Shown here: positions 38,904 through 48,073 of the stretch, piece by piece
Numbering within the stretch: position 1 is the first letter of the stretch
How the letters are laid out: each line of letters begins with the position of its first letter
Origin: Tunturiibacter gelidiferens
Lineage (GTDB): Bacteria > Acidobacteriota > Terriglobia > Terriglobales > Acidobacteriaceae
Assembly (NCBI RefSeq): GCF_014201335.1
Contig: NZ_JACHEB010000002.1
Location: 531,875 to 595,874, forward strand
DNA: 64,000 bases
Reading direction: 5' to 3'
Notes under the pieces: generated by a model
Seen by the model: only the letters and a program-made list of their open reading frames with translations
Told to the model about the DNA's origin: nothing
The model's database searches: none
Position numbers and translations under genes: made by a program

Positions 38904-40163
38904 ATGGATATATCCAGACCAGATATAAAGCAGAAGAAGATGCGTCGGCAGTGGATCGCAGGCGGCTGCGCTGTAGTGGTGCTCGCCGCGATTGCGTTTT
39001 TTGTGACCCGGTTGAAGCCTGCGGCGCCTGAGGTTGATCGGGCGACTGTTTGGACCGATTCGGTAAAGCGTGGGCCGTTGTTGCGCCAAGTGCGTGGACC
39101 GGGTTCGCTGGTTCCGCGGGAAGACAAGATTCGGCTGATACCTTCTGAGACCGAAGCGACGGTTGTGCGAATTCGCGTATTGCCGGGTGCAAAGGTTGAG
39201 CCGGACACGATTCTGATGGATCTTGTCGATCCACAGTTGCAGCAGGAGTTGCTGGACGCGCAGTTGCAGATGAAGGGCGCGGAGGCGGACTACATCAACA
39301 CGCGCGCGAAGGTGCAGAGTGACCTGATGGACCAGAAAGCCGCGGCGGCGACGGTCGGCGCAGATCATACTCAGGCTCAACTGCAGGCGCAGACGGATAA
39401 GTCGTTGTTCGATCTGGGTGTGATCAGCGGATTGACCTACAGCGCGTCGAAGGGTAAGGCCGATGAGTTGACCACGCGCAATGATCTTGAAAAGCAGCGG
39501 CTTACGCTGAATGAGAAGACGATTGAGACGCAGCTTGCAGTGCAACAGACCAAAGTTGATCAGGCGAAGGCGCTACTTGGGTTGAAGCAGAAGCAGCTGG
39601 ATGCGTTGAGTGTGCGTGCGGGGATCAGCGGGGTGCTGGTTGAGCTGCCGCATCAGGTGGGCGAGCATGTGGCACCGGGAACGACGTTGGCGAAGGTGGT
39701 GCAGCCTGACCAGTTGAAGGCGAGTTTGAAGATCGCCGAGACCCAGGCGCGTGATATTCAGATCGGCCAACCGGCGGAGATCGATACGCATAACGGCGTG
39801 ATCAACGGAAAGGTAATGCGAATTGATCCGGCGGTATTGAACGGAACGGTGACAGTTGACGTAGAGCTTGCTGGAGCCCTGCCGCAGGGTGCTCGACCCG
39901 ACTTGAGTGTTGATGGAACGATCGATCTGGACCGGATGACCGATGTGCTCTATGTGGGCCGTCCGGCGTTCGGGAATGAGAACAGCACGATCAGTCTTTT
40001 CAAGCAGGGGGCGGACGGCAAGACTGCGGTCAGAGTTCCGGTGAAGGTAGGACGTGCGTCGGTGAACAGCATTCAGGTGCTGGAAGGATTGCAGGAAGGC
40101 GATACGGTGATTCTGTCGGACATGAGCCGGTGGGATAACACGGATCGGATTCGCTTGAATTAG
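38904..40163 (+). CDS. HlyD/MacA-type periplasmic adaptor subunit
   Basis: The product is 419 aa from ATG 38904. A single N-terminal helix (RRQWIAGGCAVVVLAAIAFF) anchors it in the inner membrane. A lipoyl/barrel-sandwich half follows (VKRGPLLRQVRGPGSLVPRE), then a long coiled-coil hairpin (~90-210), the second lipoyl half (LSVRAGISGVLVELPHQVGE) and a beta-barrel (VVQPDQLKASLKI). It should link the ABC permease to TolC. It is the first gene of the efflux locus; an alternative Met 12 codons later is less consistent with homologous N-termini recalled from Acidobacteriaceae (MDI-x-RPDxKxKK). Confidence 0.88.
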   Translation: MDISRPDIKQKKMRRQWIAGGCAVVVLAAIAFFVTRLKPAAPEVDRATVWTDSVKRGPLLRQVRGPGSLVPREDKIRLIPSETEATVVRIRVLPGAKVEPDTILMDLVDPQLQQELLDAQLQMKGAEADYINTRAKVQSDLMDQKAAAATVGADHTQAQLQAQTDKSLFDLGVISGLTYSASKGKADELTTRNDLEKQRLTLNEKTIETQLAVQQTKVDQAKALLGLKQKQLDALSVRAGISGVLVELPHQVGEHVAPGTTLAKVVQPDQLKASLKIAETQARDIQIGQPAEIDTHNGVINGKVMRIDPAVLNGTVTVDVELAGALPQGARPDLSVDGTIDLDRMTDVLYVGRPAFGNENSTISLFKQGADGKTAVRVPVKVGRASVNSIQVLEGLQEGDTVILSDMSRWDNTDRIRLN

Positions 40164-40202
40164 ACAGAGCCCAGGCGACTGCCGGGATAAAGGAGAGCAG
40201 GG

Positions 40203-40922
40203 ATGGCGACGGATACGATGATTCAGATTGAAGACTTGAAGAAGATTTTTTACACGGATGAGATTGAAACGCATGCGCTGTCAGGTGTGCATTTGAATAT
40301 TAATCGTGGAGAGTATGTGGCGATGTCCGGCCCGTCGGGATGTGGGAAGTCTACGCTGCTGTCGATCATCGGATTGCTGGATACGCCGACAGGCGGCTCG
40401 TACACACTGAACGGTAAAGCGGTCGCGAATCTTAACTTCGCAGACCGCTCGCGGATCCGTAACCAAGAGATCGGGTTTATATTTCAGAGCTTCAATCTGA
40501 TTGGCGATCTGACGGTAGCTGAAAATGTCGAGCTGCCACTGACCTATCGTGCGGGTATGCCCGCGACGGAACGCAAGAAGAGGGTGCAGGAGTCGCTTGA
40601 GCGCGTGAATATGGCGCACCGGATGCGACACTATCCGGCGCAGCTCTCGGGTGGTCAGCAGCAAAGAGTAGCCGTGGCGCGGGCCCTGGCGGGTTCGCCT
40701 TCGATCTTGCTGGCTGACGAGCCGACGGGAAATCTCGACTCGAAGAATGGCGAGGCAGTGATGAAGCTGCTGCAGGAGTTGCATGCAGAGGGTGCGACGA
40801 TCTGCATGGTGACGCACGATCCACGATTTGCGGCACACGCAGAGCGGCAGGTGCATCTGTTCGACGGCAAAGTTGTTGCGGAGGGTGAGCTAAATCGGCT
40901 CTTGGCGGAGGTAGAGGGATGA
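40203..40922 (+). CDS. ABC transporter ATP-binding protein (MacB/LolD type)
   Basis: The product is 239 aa. Walker A is GPSGCGKST, the Q-loop FIFQSFNLIGDLTVAENVEL, the signature LSGGQQQRVAVARAL, Walker B ILLADEPTGNLDS and the switch His is in VTHD. It belongs to the class that drives mechanotransmission exporters with MacB/FtsX-type permeases. AAAGGAG precedes the ATG. Its TGA overlaps ATG 40919 of the next frame (ATGATGA), suggesting the ancestral permease followed directly. It probably works with the ADOP permease at 41414. Confidence 0.93.
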   Translation: MATDTMIQIEDLKKIFYTDEIETHALSGVHLNINRGEYVAMSGPSGCGKSTLLSIIGLLDTPTGGSYTLNGKAVANLNFADRSRIRNQEIGFIFQSFNLIGDLTVAENVELPLTYRAGMPATERKKRVQESLERVNMAHRMRHYPAQLSGGQQQRVAVARALAGSPSILLADEPTGNLDSKNGEAVMKLLQELHAEGATICMVTHDPRFAAHAERQVHLFDGKVVAEGELNRLLAEVEG

Positions 40923-41359
40923 TGACACTGATCGAGGAAATGAGGCTGTTCCTACAGCAGATGTGCGGGGCGATTGGAATGTCGGGAACTGCGATGAATG
41001 TGGTGCCGGCGGTTGTGCTTGGCGTCGTGCTCAACGTTGCTGCTATCGGCTTGGTGGAGAGCGTGAGGACGGAGGAACGACCGACTTGCCAAAAGACGAC
41101 GCTGCATGCTGCGGCGCAGACAGAACTCAAGGTAATGCGGACTGTCGTGACTTCGACGTTGAAGACGATCAGCAAAGGTCAGCGGAGATGGTGTGTCGCC
41201 CGCAGTTGGGTGTCAAGTTTTCAGCGCGAGGTTGCAGACTACGTGATGGGAACCACGGGTATCCGGGTTGCTCCCATGGCTTACGAATGCGCCCGGTCGA
41301 CGAAAGAGATTCAAAAAAGCAAGAGCTGTCACCTTCGGGTTGTCAGGCGGGCAGCGTAA
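40919..41359 (+). pseudogene. Possible decayed N-terminal fragment of an ADOP permease
   Basis: A 146-codon frame opens at ATG 40919, overlapping the ATPase stop. Its first ~50 residues (RLFLQQMCGAIGMSG..., VVLGVVLNVAAIGLVESV) can be laid along the ADOP permease N-terminus ([33 protein letters not shown]) with spacing nearly kept. The remainder (SKGQRRWCVARSW, KSKSCHLRVVRRAA) resembles nothing. It may be the eroded first exons' worth of a permease once coupled to the upstream ATPase, or a genuine small membrane protein with one helix. The similarity is weak. Confidence 0.4.
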
Positions 41360-41413
41360 CAAAGAGGAGCCGTGATCAGTCTGATTGGGGCGGCGAAATG
41401 AATGGAGTAGAGG

Positions 41414-43957
41414 ATGAACGGGTTGATGCAGGATGTAACGTATGCACTGCGACAGTTGCGAAAGGCGCCGGGATTCACTCTGACGGCGGTTCTGACGCTT
41501 GCGCTTGGAATTGGCGCGAACGCAGCGATCTTTACGCTGGTGCATGCGGTACTTCTGCAGAACCTTCCGGTGAGCGATCCGAAGTCGCTGGTGCGGCTGG
41601 GCGATAAAGATGATTGCTGCGTGATGGGGGGGCGTCCGGAGAATGAAGGCTACTCTCTGTTTGCCTATGATTTATATAAGCATCTGCGCGACAGCGCACC
41701 TGAGTTTGAGCAGCTGGCGGCGATGCAGGCAGGTGTTAGCCAAGGCGCTCTGACGGCGCGGCGGGGAGCGAGCAACAGCTTGTCTAAGGCCTCATCCGGT
41801 GAGTTTGTCTCGGGAAATTACTTTCAAACTTTCGGCCTTCAGTCTTATGCAGGCCGACTTCTACTGCCATCGGATGATGTGGCCGGAGCGCCGATGGCTG
41901 CGGTGCTGAGCTACAGGGCCTGGCAGCGTGATTATGCGATGGACCCCTCCGTGGTGGGCAGCATCTTCGAATTGAATACGCATCCTGTGACCGTGGTGGG
42001 AATCACGCCGCCGTCTTTTTATGGCGATCGAATGACTGATACGCCACCCGATTTTTATCTTCCGGTGACGATGGAGCCGATTCTCGATCCAGGTGCGTTG
42101 CTGAAACGCCCTGAGGCGAGCTGGCTCTATGTGCTTGGCCGGGTGAAGCCTGGCACGCAGATTGGTCCGCTACAAGAGAAGATGAGCGGTTTGTTGCGGG
42201 ACTGGCTGATCCCGCAAAAGGTATATCAGAACGCGGACGGAAAAAAGGCGCTGCCGAAGTCACATATAGTTTTGACGCCAGGTGGGGTTGGGATTGCGAA
42301 TATGCAGGCGGAGTACAGAAGCGGGCTGGAGCTTCTGATGGGGATCTCCGGTCTGGTACTGCTGATTGCTTGTGCGAATATTGCGAACCTGGTTTTGGTG
42401 CGGGGCATGGCGCGCCGGGCCGAGACCTCGATCCGGATGGCACTTGGCGCGGCGCGGAAGAGAATTATCCGTCAAATGCTGACTGAGAGCTTGGTGCTGG
42501 CGTGCCTGGGAGGTGTGGCCGGACTCGCGGTGTCGTATGCAGGGACGCGGATGTTGTTAGCGCTGGCGTTTCCTGATTCACCTGGACTGCCGATTCATGC
42601 GAGTCCGTCGTTGCCTATGTTGGGATTTGCGTTTGGCTTGTCGTTGCTGACTGGGTTGATCTTTGGGATTGCGCCGGCATGGATCACCTCTCACTCGGAG
42701 CCTGCAGAATCTCTTCGTGGCGCGAATCGGTCGACGAGGGACAGCGCTTCTTTGCTGCAGCGGTCATTGGTGGTGACACAAGCTGCCTTGTCGCTGGTGC
42801 TGCTGGTGGGTGCCGGGTTGCTGACGAGAAGCCTGAACAAGCTCGAGCATCAGAATTTTGGGTTGCAGACTGAAAATCGCGTGGTAATTCATATCAGTCC
42901 GGATAACGCGGGATATAAGCCGGATCAGCTGCAGGCTCTCTACGGAGAGATAGAGGATCGCTTCCGGGCATTGCCGGGAGTCGAAGGGGTGGGGTTGTCG
43001 CTTTACACTCCGCTCGAAGGAGACAACTGGGGCGAGGGCGTAACGATTCAGGGGCGTCCCGAGCCTGGGCAGAACGATCATGTTGGTGCGTCGTGGGACC
43101 GTGTGACGCCGGATTTCTTCCAGGTGATCGGCCAACGCATCTTGCGTGGGCGCGGAATTACCGATCAGGATACCGGGACTTCACCGATAGTGGCCGTTGT
43201 GAATGAGACTTTTGTGAAGAAATTTTTTCCAAATGGTGAAGACCCGATCGGCGCTCACTTCGGTCTGGATGGTGTGAAGAGCGCAGGGGAGATAGAGATT
43301 GTCGGCGTGGTGTCGGATGTGAAGTATGTGAATCCGCGCGAGGCGGTTCAGGCAATGTACTTCAGGCCGTTTTTGCAGCACGCTCCTTTGTCGGATAACG
43401 CGGATGTGCGGTCGCTCTTTGCGGGGGCGATCATGCTGCAGATGAGAGGGCCTTCGGAGGGATTGGAGGCGCAGGTGCGGCGAACTCTTGCGAATATTAA
43501 TCCGAATCTGACCGTGGTCAACTTCAATACCTTCGGCGGTCAGATTGAGGGCCAGTTTACCCAGGAGAAGTTGATCGCGCGGTTGACGCTGATGTTTGGC
43601 ATGTTGGCCCTGGTACTGGCTTCGGTTGGCCTCTATGGGGTGACGGCTTATACGGTTGCACGTCGAACGCCTGAGATCGGGATACGGATGGCACTCGGCG
43701 CGGGACGCGGCAACGTGGTCAGCATGGTGTTGCGTGAGGCCATGCTGCAGGCTGGAGTTGGGCTTGCAATCGGGTTGCCGGTGGCGTTACTGTGCGTTCG
43801 TTTTCTGAAGACGCAACTGTATGGAACTGGCGGGCAGGACCCCGTGGTCTTTGCAGGAGCGATCGTAGTGTTGGTTGTTTCGGCCTGCGTCGCAGGGTTG
43901 ATACCGGCGCGGCGTGCGGCCTCCACTGATCCGGTCAAAGCTTTGCGGACTGAGTAG
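41414..43957 (+). CDS. ADOP-type ABC transporter permease (MacB-FtsX)
   Basis: The product is 847 aa. The acidobacterial permease signature [19 protein letters not shown] is followed by [21 protein letters not shown], a periplasmic MacB_PCD domain, three helices around 310-420 ([20 protein letters not shown]), a second periplasmic domain and a C-terminal FtsX unit ([36 protein letters not shown]). It is about twice the length of MacB-type half permeases, as is usual for ADOP. It exports or expels lipids, peptides or drugs via the adaptor and TolC. The Shine-Dalgarno GGAGTAGAGG supports ATG 41414. Confidence 0.93.
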   Translation: MNGLMQDVTYALRQLRKAPGFTLTAVLTLALGIGANAAIFTLVHAVLLQNLPVSDPKSLVRLGDKDDCCVMGGRPENEGYSLFAYDLYKHLRDSAPEFEQLAAMQAGVSQGALTARRGASNSLSKASSGEFVSGNYFQTFGLQSYAGRLLLPSDDVAGAPMAAVLSYRAWQRDYAMDPSVVGSIFELNTHPVTVVGITPPSFYGDRMTDTPPDFYLPVTMEPILDPGALLKRPEASWLYVLGRVKPGTQIGPLQEKMSGLLRDWLIPQKVYQNADGKKALPKSHIVLTPGGVGIANMQAEYRSGLELLMGISGLVLLIACANIANLVLVRGMARRAETSIRMALGAARKRIIRQMLTESLVLACLGGVAGLAVSYAGTRMLLALAFPDSPGLPIHASPSLPMLGFAFGLSLLTGLIFGIAPAWITSHSEPAESLRGANRSTRDSASLLQRSLVVTQAALSLVLLVGAGLLTRSLNKLEHQNFGLQTENRVVIHISPDNAGYKPDQLQALYGEIEDRFRALPGVEGVGLSLYTPLEGDNWGEGVTIQGRPEPGQNDHVGASWDRVTPDFFQVIGQRILRGRGITDQDTGTSPIVAVVNETFVKKFFPNGEDPIGAHFGLDGVKSAGEIEIVGVVSDVKYVNPREAVQAMYFRPFLQHAPLSDNADVRSLFAGAIMLQMRGPSEGLEAQVRRTLANINPNLTVVNFNTFGGQIEGQFTQEKLIARLTLMFGMLALVLASVGLYGVTAYTVARRTPEIGIRMALGAGRGNVVSMVLREAMLQAGVGLAIGLPVALLCVRFLKTQLYGTGGQDPVVFAGAIVVLVVSACVAGLIPARRAASTDPVKALRTE

Positions 43958-44032
43958 CGAAGCTGAACGCATCGGCCGTTGTGGTCGCTAATCCTAAGTT
44001 GAGTCGACGGAAGTTTTGAAACGGAGCAAAGA

Positions 44033-44740
44033 ATGATTGAGTTGAAACAACTGGAACGGAGCTACAAGACGGGCCATACAGAGACGTGGGTGTTGCGGCG
44101 CATCAATCTCACGATCCGTGAGGGCGAATTTGTAACTGTGATGGGTCCGTCTGGGGCGGGGAAGTCTTCGCTGTTAAATGTACTGGCGATGCTGGACGAT
44201 CAATGGAGGGGAGAGTTTTATTTCGCTGGTGAGGCGGTTCACGCGATGAATCGTAAACAGAGGGCCGAACTCGCGCGGCGGAGAATAGGAATGGTATTTC
44301 AGAGCTATCACCTGTTGGACGATCTGACCGTAGCGGAAAATATCGATTTGCCGCTGTCGTACAAGGATATTCCGAAGTCGGAACGGCAGGCTTTGGTGGC
44401 GGATACGCTGGATCGCTTCAACATTGTGGGGAAGAAGGATCTGTTCCCGAACCAGCTCTCGGGTGGGCAACAGCAGTTGGTGGGCATTGCGAGGGCCGTC
44501 ATTCACAAGCCAAATCTTTTGCTGGCTGATGAGCCTACGGGAAATCTGCACTCAGAACAAGCGAATGAGATTATGCAGTTGTTTCGAAAGCTGAATGACG
44601 AGGGTACGACGGTAGTGCAGGTGACGCACTCGGAGACGAATGCAGGATACGGCACGCGGACGATTGAATTGCGAGATGGATGGCTTTCGCGGGATACGGC
44701 AGGTCTTGTAGCAGCCGAAGGGGCGGGGGTGCGAGCGTGA
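44033..44740 (+). CDS. ABC transporter ATP-binding protein, second copy in locus
   Basis: The product is 235 aa. Walker A is GPSGAGKSS, the Q-loop MVFQSYHLLDDLTVAENIDL, the signature LSGGQQQLVGIARAV, Walker B LLLADEPTGNLHS. It is clearly a paralogue of the 40203 ATPase but more diverged in the signature (LVGIARA for RVAVARA) and D-loop (NLHSEQ for NLDSKN). It may be an alternative partner for the same permease or heterodimerise with the first. Its TGA overlaps the GTG start of the tolC-like gene by GTGA. Confidence 0.92.
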   Translation: MIELKQLERSYKTGHTETWVLRRINLTIREGEFVTVMGPSGAGKSSLLNVLAMLDDQWRGEFYFAGEAVHAMNRKQRAELARRRIGMVFQSYHLLDDLTVAENIDLPLSYKDIPKSERQALVADTLDRFNIVGKKDLFPNQLSGGQQQLVGIARAVIHKPNLLLADEPTGNLHSEQANEIMQLFRKLNDEGTTVVQVTHSETNAGYGTRTIELRDGWLSRDTAGLVAAEGAGVRA

Positions 44741-46650
44741 AGGGGAGTTCTTCAGTGCTTCGTTGCTTCAGCATAGTGTTTTTGCTGGAGATGCCTTTGT
44801 GGGCACAAGTGCAGCAGGCAACCGTTACCCAAACCGCACCTGCGGCGGCTCAGCCCGCGTTGCGTCTGGATATTCCGCACTCTGATAATCCGTTGAACAC
44901 GTTTCGAGCCACACTTGTCCCGAGACCGAATCTGGCGAACTCGCCGCGGATCGATGCTCTGGTGAAGGATGGTGTGCTTGAGCTGAGCTTGAAGGATGCG
45001 ATCTCGTTAGCGCTTGAAAACAATCTCGATATTGCGATCGCTCGATACAATATCCCGATCGCGGCGGCCGATGTTTTGCGTACACAGGCGGGCGGATCGT
45101 TTCGCGGAGTCAATACGGGCGTGGTGCAGAATACGCCTGGGGGCGGAGTAGGCGGCTTCGGCCCAGGGCCGAGTGGAGCTGGAGCTGGAGGCACTTCGGG
45201 CGGTGCTGGTGGCGCAGGTTCCGGAGCGTCCGGTCTTGTCTCGTCGACCCTCGGTGCAGGTACGAACGTCTCTTCGTATGATCCAGCAATTACGGGGACT
45301 TTCAGTATTGAACACTTTGCGGAGCCGCTGTCGAATACGGTCGTTTACGGAGTTCCAGAGCTGCAGCAAAACACGACGACGGGAAATATCGGCTATACGC
45401 AGGCATTTCCGACTGGGACTTCGATATCGGCGGTCTTCGACAACAACCGTGGAACGACAAACAGTCCTGAGAGCTTTCTTGTCCCTGCGCTGAACAGCTA
45501 CTATCACATTGCACTGCAGCAGCAGTTGTTGGCAGGTTTCGGTCTCGGGCCAAACTTACGATTTTCGCGGATCGCCAAGAATAATCAGCGGATCTCGGAC
45601 GAGGCCTTCAGGTTGCAGGTAGTGACGACGGTGACGCAGATCGCCAACATGTATTGGGATCTGGTTGCCGCGTATGAGGACGAAGGCGTGAAGAGCCGGT
45701 CGCTCGAGTTTGCTCGCCAGACGTTGGAGAGCGGGCGCAAACAGCTTGCACTGCAGGCGATTCCTGCGATGGATGTAATGAAGGACGAAGCTGAAGAGGC
45801 GAGCCGAGAACAAGACCTGACGATTGCGAAGACGACCTTGCAGTTTCAGGAGTTGCTAATCAAAAATGCGCTTACGAAAAACCTTGACGATCCTATTTTA
45901 GAAGCGATGCCGGTGCGGCCGACCGATCAGAGCGCGATGACGGACACGACTACGCAGGGCCCGACTGAAGATATGACGGCGCGTGCGCTGAAAGACAGAT
46001 TGGAGTTGGGCGAGTCGGATATCGATCTTGAAAACAGACGGTTGAGCCGTGATGCGGCGCGCAATGCTTTGCTGCCTTCGGTCGCGTTGACTGCGTACTA
46101 CGGCGGGTCGGGTCTGGCGGGATTGCAGAATCCTGAATCGGGTACGATCTCGACTTCTCCGGCAGATTTTGCCGGAGCATTGAGAACAGCCTTCAACAAT
46201 AGCGCTCCTGACTACTATGTTGGAGTAACGGTGAATGTGCCGCTTCGAAACCGCGTGGCGAAGTCGGACCAATACCGTGCTGAGTTGGAGACAAGGCAGT
46301 CGGAACTGCGGTTGGAGCAGTTGAAGAAGCAGATTCGCATTGAAGTTCGGAACGCTCAATACGCGTTGGAGCAGAGTGAGGCTCGGGTGGTATCGGCCCG
46401 CAAAGGGCGCGACCTGGCGCAAAAGACCTTCGACATCACTGCGAAGGAACAGGAGCTAGGAGCGGGGTCTAACTACCAGACTCTGACGGCGCGGCGCGAT
46501 CTGGCAGCGGCGGAGTCAACGCTGGTTGCGGCGATGACGGCATATCAAAAGGCTAAGATTGAGGTGGATCGCGCGGTCGGATCTACGCTGGAAGCAAACG
46601 ATATTTCGATAGAATCAGCGAAGACGGGTATTGCCCCGAGTGGGCAGTAG
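44737..46650 (+). CDS. TolC family outer-membrane efflux protein
   Basis: The product is 637 aa from GTG 44737, which overlaps the upstream stop; the signal peptide FSIVFLLEMPLWAQ then falls right at the N-terminus, whereas an upstream ATG would bury it. Two OEP repeats of coiled-coil helices are seen (LKDAISLALENNLDIAIARY; TTVTQIANMYWDLVAAYEDE; EVRNAQYALEQSEARVVSARK). Residues ~135-167 form a Gly/Ala/Ser-rich insertion (GGGVGGFGPGPSGAGAGG), which is unusual for TolC and may lie outside the barrel. It should provide the outer-membrane channel for the HlyD-ABC machinery. Confidence 0.9.
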   Translation: MKGSSSVLRCFSIVFLLEMPLWAQVQQATVTQTAPAAAQPALRLDIPHSDNPLNTFRATLVPRPNLANSPRIDALVKDGVLELSLKDAISLALENNLDIAIARYNIPIAAADVLRTQAGGSFRGVNTGVVQNTPGGGVGGFGPGPSGAGAGGTSGGAGGAGSGASGLVSSTLGAGTNVSSYDPAITGTFSIEHFAEPLSNTVVYGVPELQQNTTTGNIGYTQAFPTGTSISAVFDNNRGTTNSPESFLVPALNSYYHIALQQQLLAGFGLGPNLRFSRIAKNNQRISDEAFRLQVVTTVTQIANMYWDLVAAYEDEGVKSRSLEFARQTLESGRKQLALQAIPAMDVMKDEAEEASREQDLTIAKTTLQFQELLIKNALTKNLDDPILEAMPVRPTDQSAMTDTTTQGPTEDMTARALKDRLELGESDIDLENRRLSRDAARNALLPSVALTAYYGGSGLAGLQNPESGTISTSPADFAGALRTAFNNSAPDYYVGVTVNVPLRNRVAKSDQYRAELETRQSELRLEQLKKQIRIEVRNAQYALEQSEARVVSARKGRDLAQKTFDITAKEQELGAGSNYQTLTARRDLAAAESTLVAAMTAYQKAKIEVDRAVGSTLEANDISIESAKTGIAPSGQ

Positions 46651-46669
46651 TGCGCAGGAGCAGGTCACC

Positions 46670-48073
46670 ATGCTGGCGGAGCGAATTGATAAGAACGAAT
46701 CGGGAGCGGAAGATGCAGAGGCGTCGTGCAGGCTCCTGATTGCGGATGACCAGCCCCATATTCTAGAGGCGCTCCGGCTGTTGTTGAAGCCGGAAGGTTA
46801 TCAGTTGGAGATGGTGCGAACGCCGGCGCTGGTGCTCGACGCCCTGGCGCATGAGAGCTTCGATGGCGTACTGATCGATCTTAATTACACGCGGGATACG
46901 ACCTCCGGCCAGGAGGGACTGGATCTTGTGGCTCGGGTGAAGGAGATCGACGCGCAGCTTCCGGTCGTCGTAATGACGGCGTGGGGCAATATTGATCTTG
47001 CGGTAGAAGCGATGCGCCGGGGTGCGGGAGATTTCATTCAGAAGCCGTGGGAGAATGCTCGGTTGCTGAGTATTCTGCGGACTCAAATGGAGTTGCATCG
47101 CAGTCAGAAGAAAATGCGGTGGTTGGAGGCGGAGAATCGGATCCTGCGGGCACCTGGAGCTCCGGATTTCATTGCAGCTGCGGCTTCGATGCGGCCTGTG
47201 CTGGAGACTATGGCTCGGGTGGGTCCATCGGATGCGAATGTGTTGATTACGGGCGAGCATGGCACAGGCAAAGAGATTGTGGCGCAGACGCTACATCGGT
47301 TGTCGTCGCGTGCGGAGAGAACACTTGTCGCTGTAAACACGGGAGCGTTGCCTGAGGGGACTTTCGAGAGTGAGTTGTTCGGACATGTGAAGGGTGCTTT
47401 TACTGATGCTCGCGCAGATCGTATCGGGCGATTTGAACTGGCGAGCGGTGGGACGCTTTTTCTCGACGAGATTGCAAATATTCCGGTGCGGCAGCAGGCG
47501 AAGTTGCTGCGGGTGTTAGAGACGGGAGAGCTGGAGCGCGTAGGATCTTCGAAGACCCAGAAGGTAGATGTGCGAATGCTCTCTGCAACCAATGCGGATC
47601 TCCATGTAGAGTGTGCAGCGGGGCGTTTCCGCGAAGATTTATTTTTTCGTCTGAATACGGTTGAGATCAGTCTGCCGCCGCTTCGGGAACGACGTGAAGA
47701 TATTCCGGCGCTGGCCGGGCACTTTATGGCGCGATATGCAGCACGTTATCGCAGACCGATTCAGGGGCTGGAACCGTCTGCGCTCCAGATGATGCTGCAG
47801 TATGGCTGGCCGGGCAACGTGCGCGAACTCGACCATACCATCGAACGTGCGGTCCTGATGGCGCGCGGAGTGCATATTGAACCCGCGGACCTGGGGTTAA
47901 ATACGCAGCGGGCAGGGGCACAGAGCATGGATGAGATGAGCCTCGAGTCAGTCGAGGCAATCCTGATTCGCAAGGCGCTAGCCCGTGCGGGTGGTAATGT
48001 GAGCCATGCGGCTGATGCACTTGGATTGAGCAGAGGTGCGCTTTATCGCCGTATCGAAAAATATGGTCTCTGA
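46670..48073 (+). CDS. Sigma-54-dependent response regulator (NtrC family)
   Basis: The product is 467 aa from ATG 46670 (GGAG upstream). The receiver domain has acidic Asp26-Asp27 and phospho-acceptor Asp70 (VLIDLNY). The AAA+ domain has Walker A GEHGTGKE near 194, the L1 loop GAFTDA at 242-247 where GAFTGA is classical, Walker B GGTLFLDEIAN and RFREDLFFRLN. A Fis-type helix-turn-helix closes the chain (AGGNVSHAADALGLSRGALYRR). It should activate sigma-54 promoters, most simply the one at 38872. Its stop overlaps the kinase start by 11 bases. Confidence 0.93.
   Translation: MLAERIDKNESGAEDAEASCRLLIADDQPHILEALRLLLKPEGYQLEMVRTPALVLDALAHESFDGVLIDLNYTRDTTSGQEGLDLVARVKEIDAQLPVVVMTAWGNIDLAVEAMRRGAGDFIQKPWENARLLSILRTQMELHRSQKKMRWLEAENRILRAPGAPDFIAAAASMRPVLETMARVGPSDANVLITGEHGTGKEIVAQTLHRLSSRAERTLVAVNTGALPEGTFESELFGHVKGAFTDARADRIGRFELASGGTLFLDEIANIPVRQQAKLLRVLETGELERVGSSKTQKVDVRMLSATNADLHVECAAGRFREDLFFRLNTVEISLPPLRERREDIPALAGHFMARYAARYRRPIQGLEPSALQMMLQYGWPGNVRELDHTIERAVLMARGVHIEPADLGLNTQRAGAQSMDEMSLESVEAILIRKALARAGGNVSHAADALGLSRGALYRRIEKYGL

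Noticed and set aside
40963..41607. 214-codon plus-strand frame
   Set aside because: It runs out of frame into the ADOP permease N-terminus; the permease frame from 41414 is clearly the coding one.
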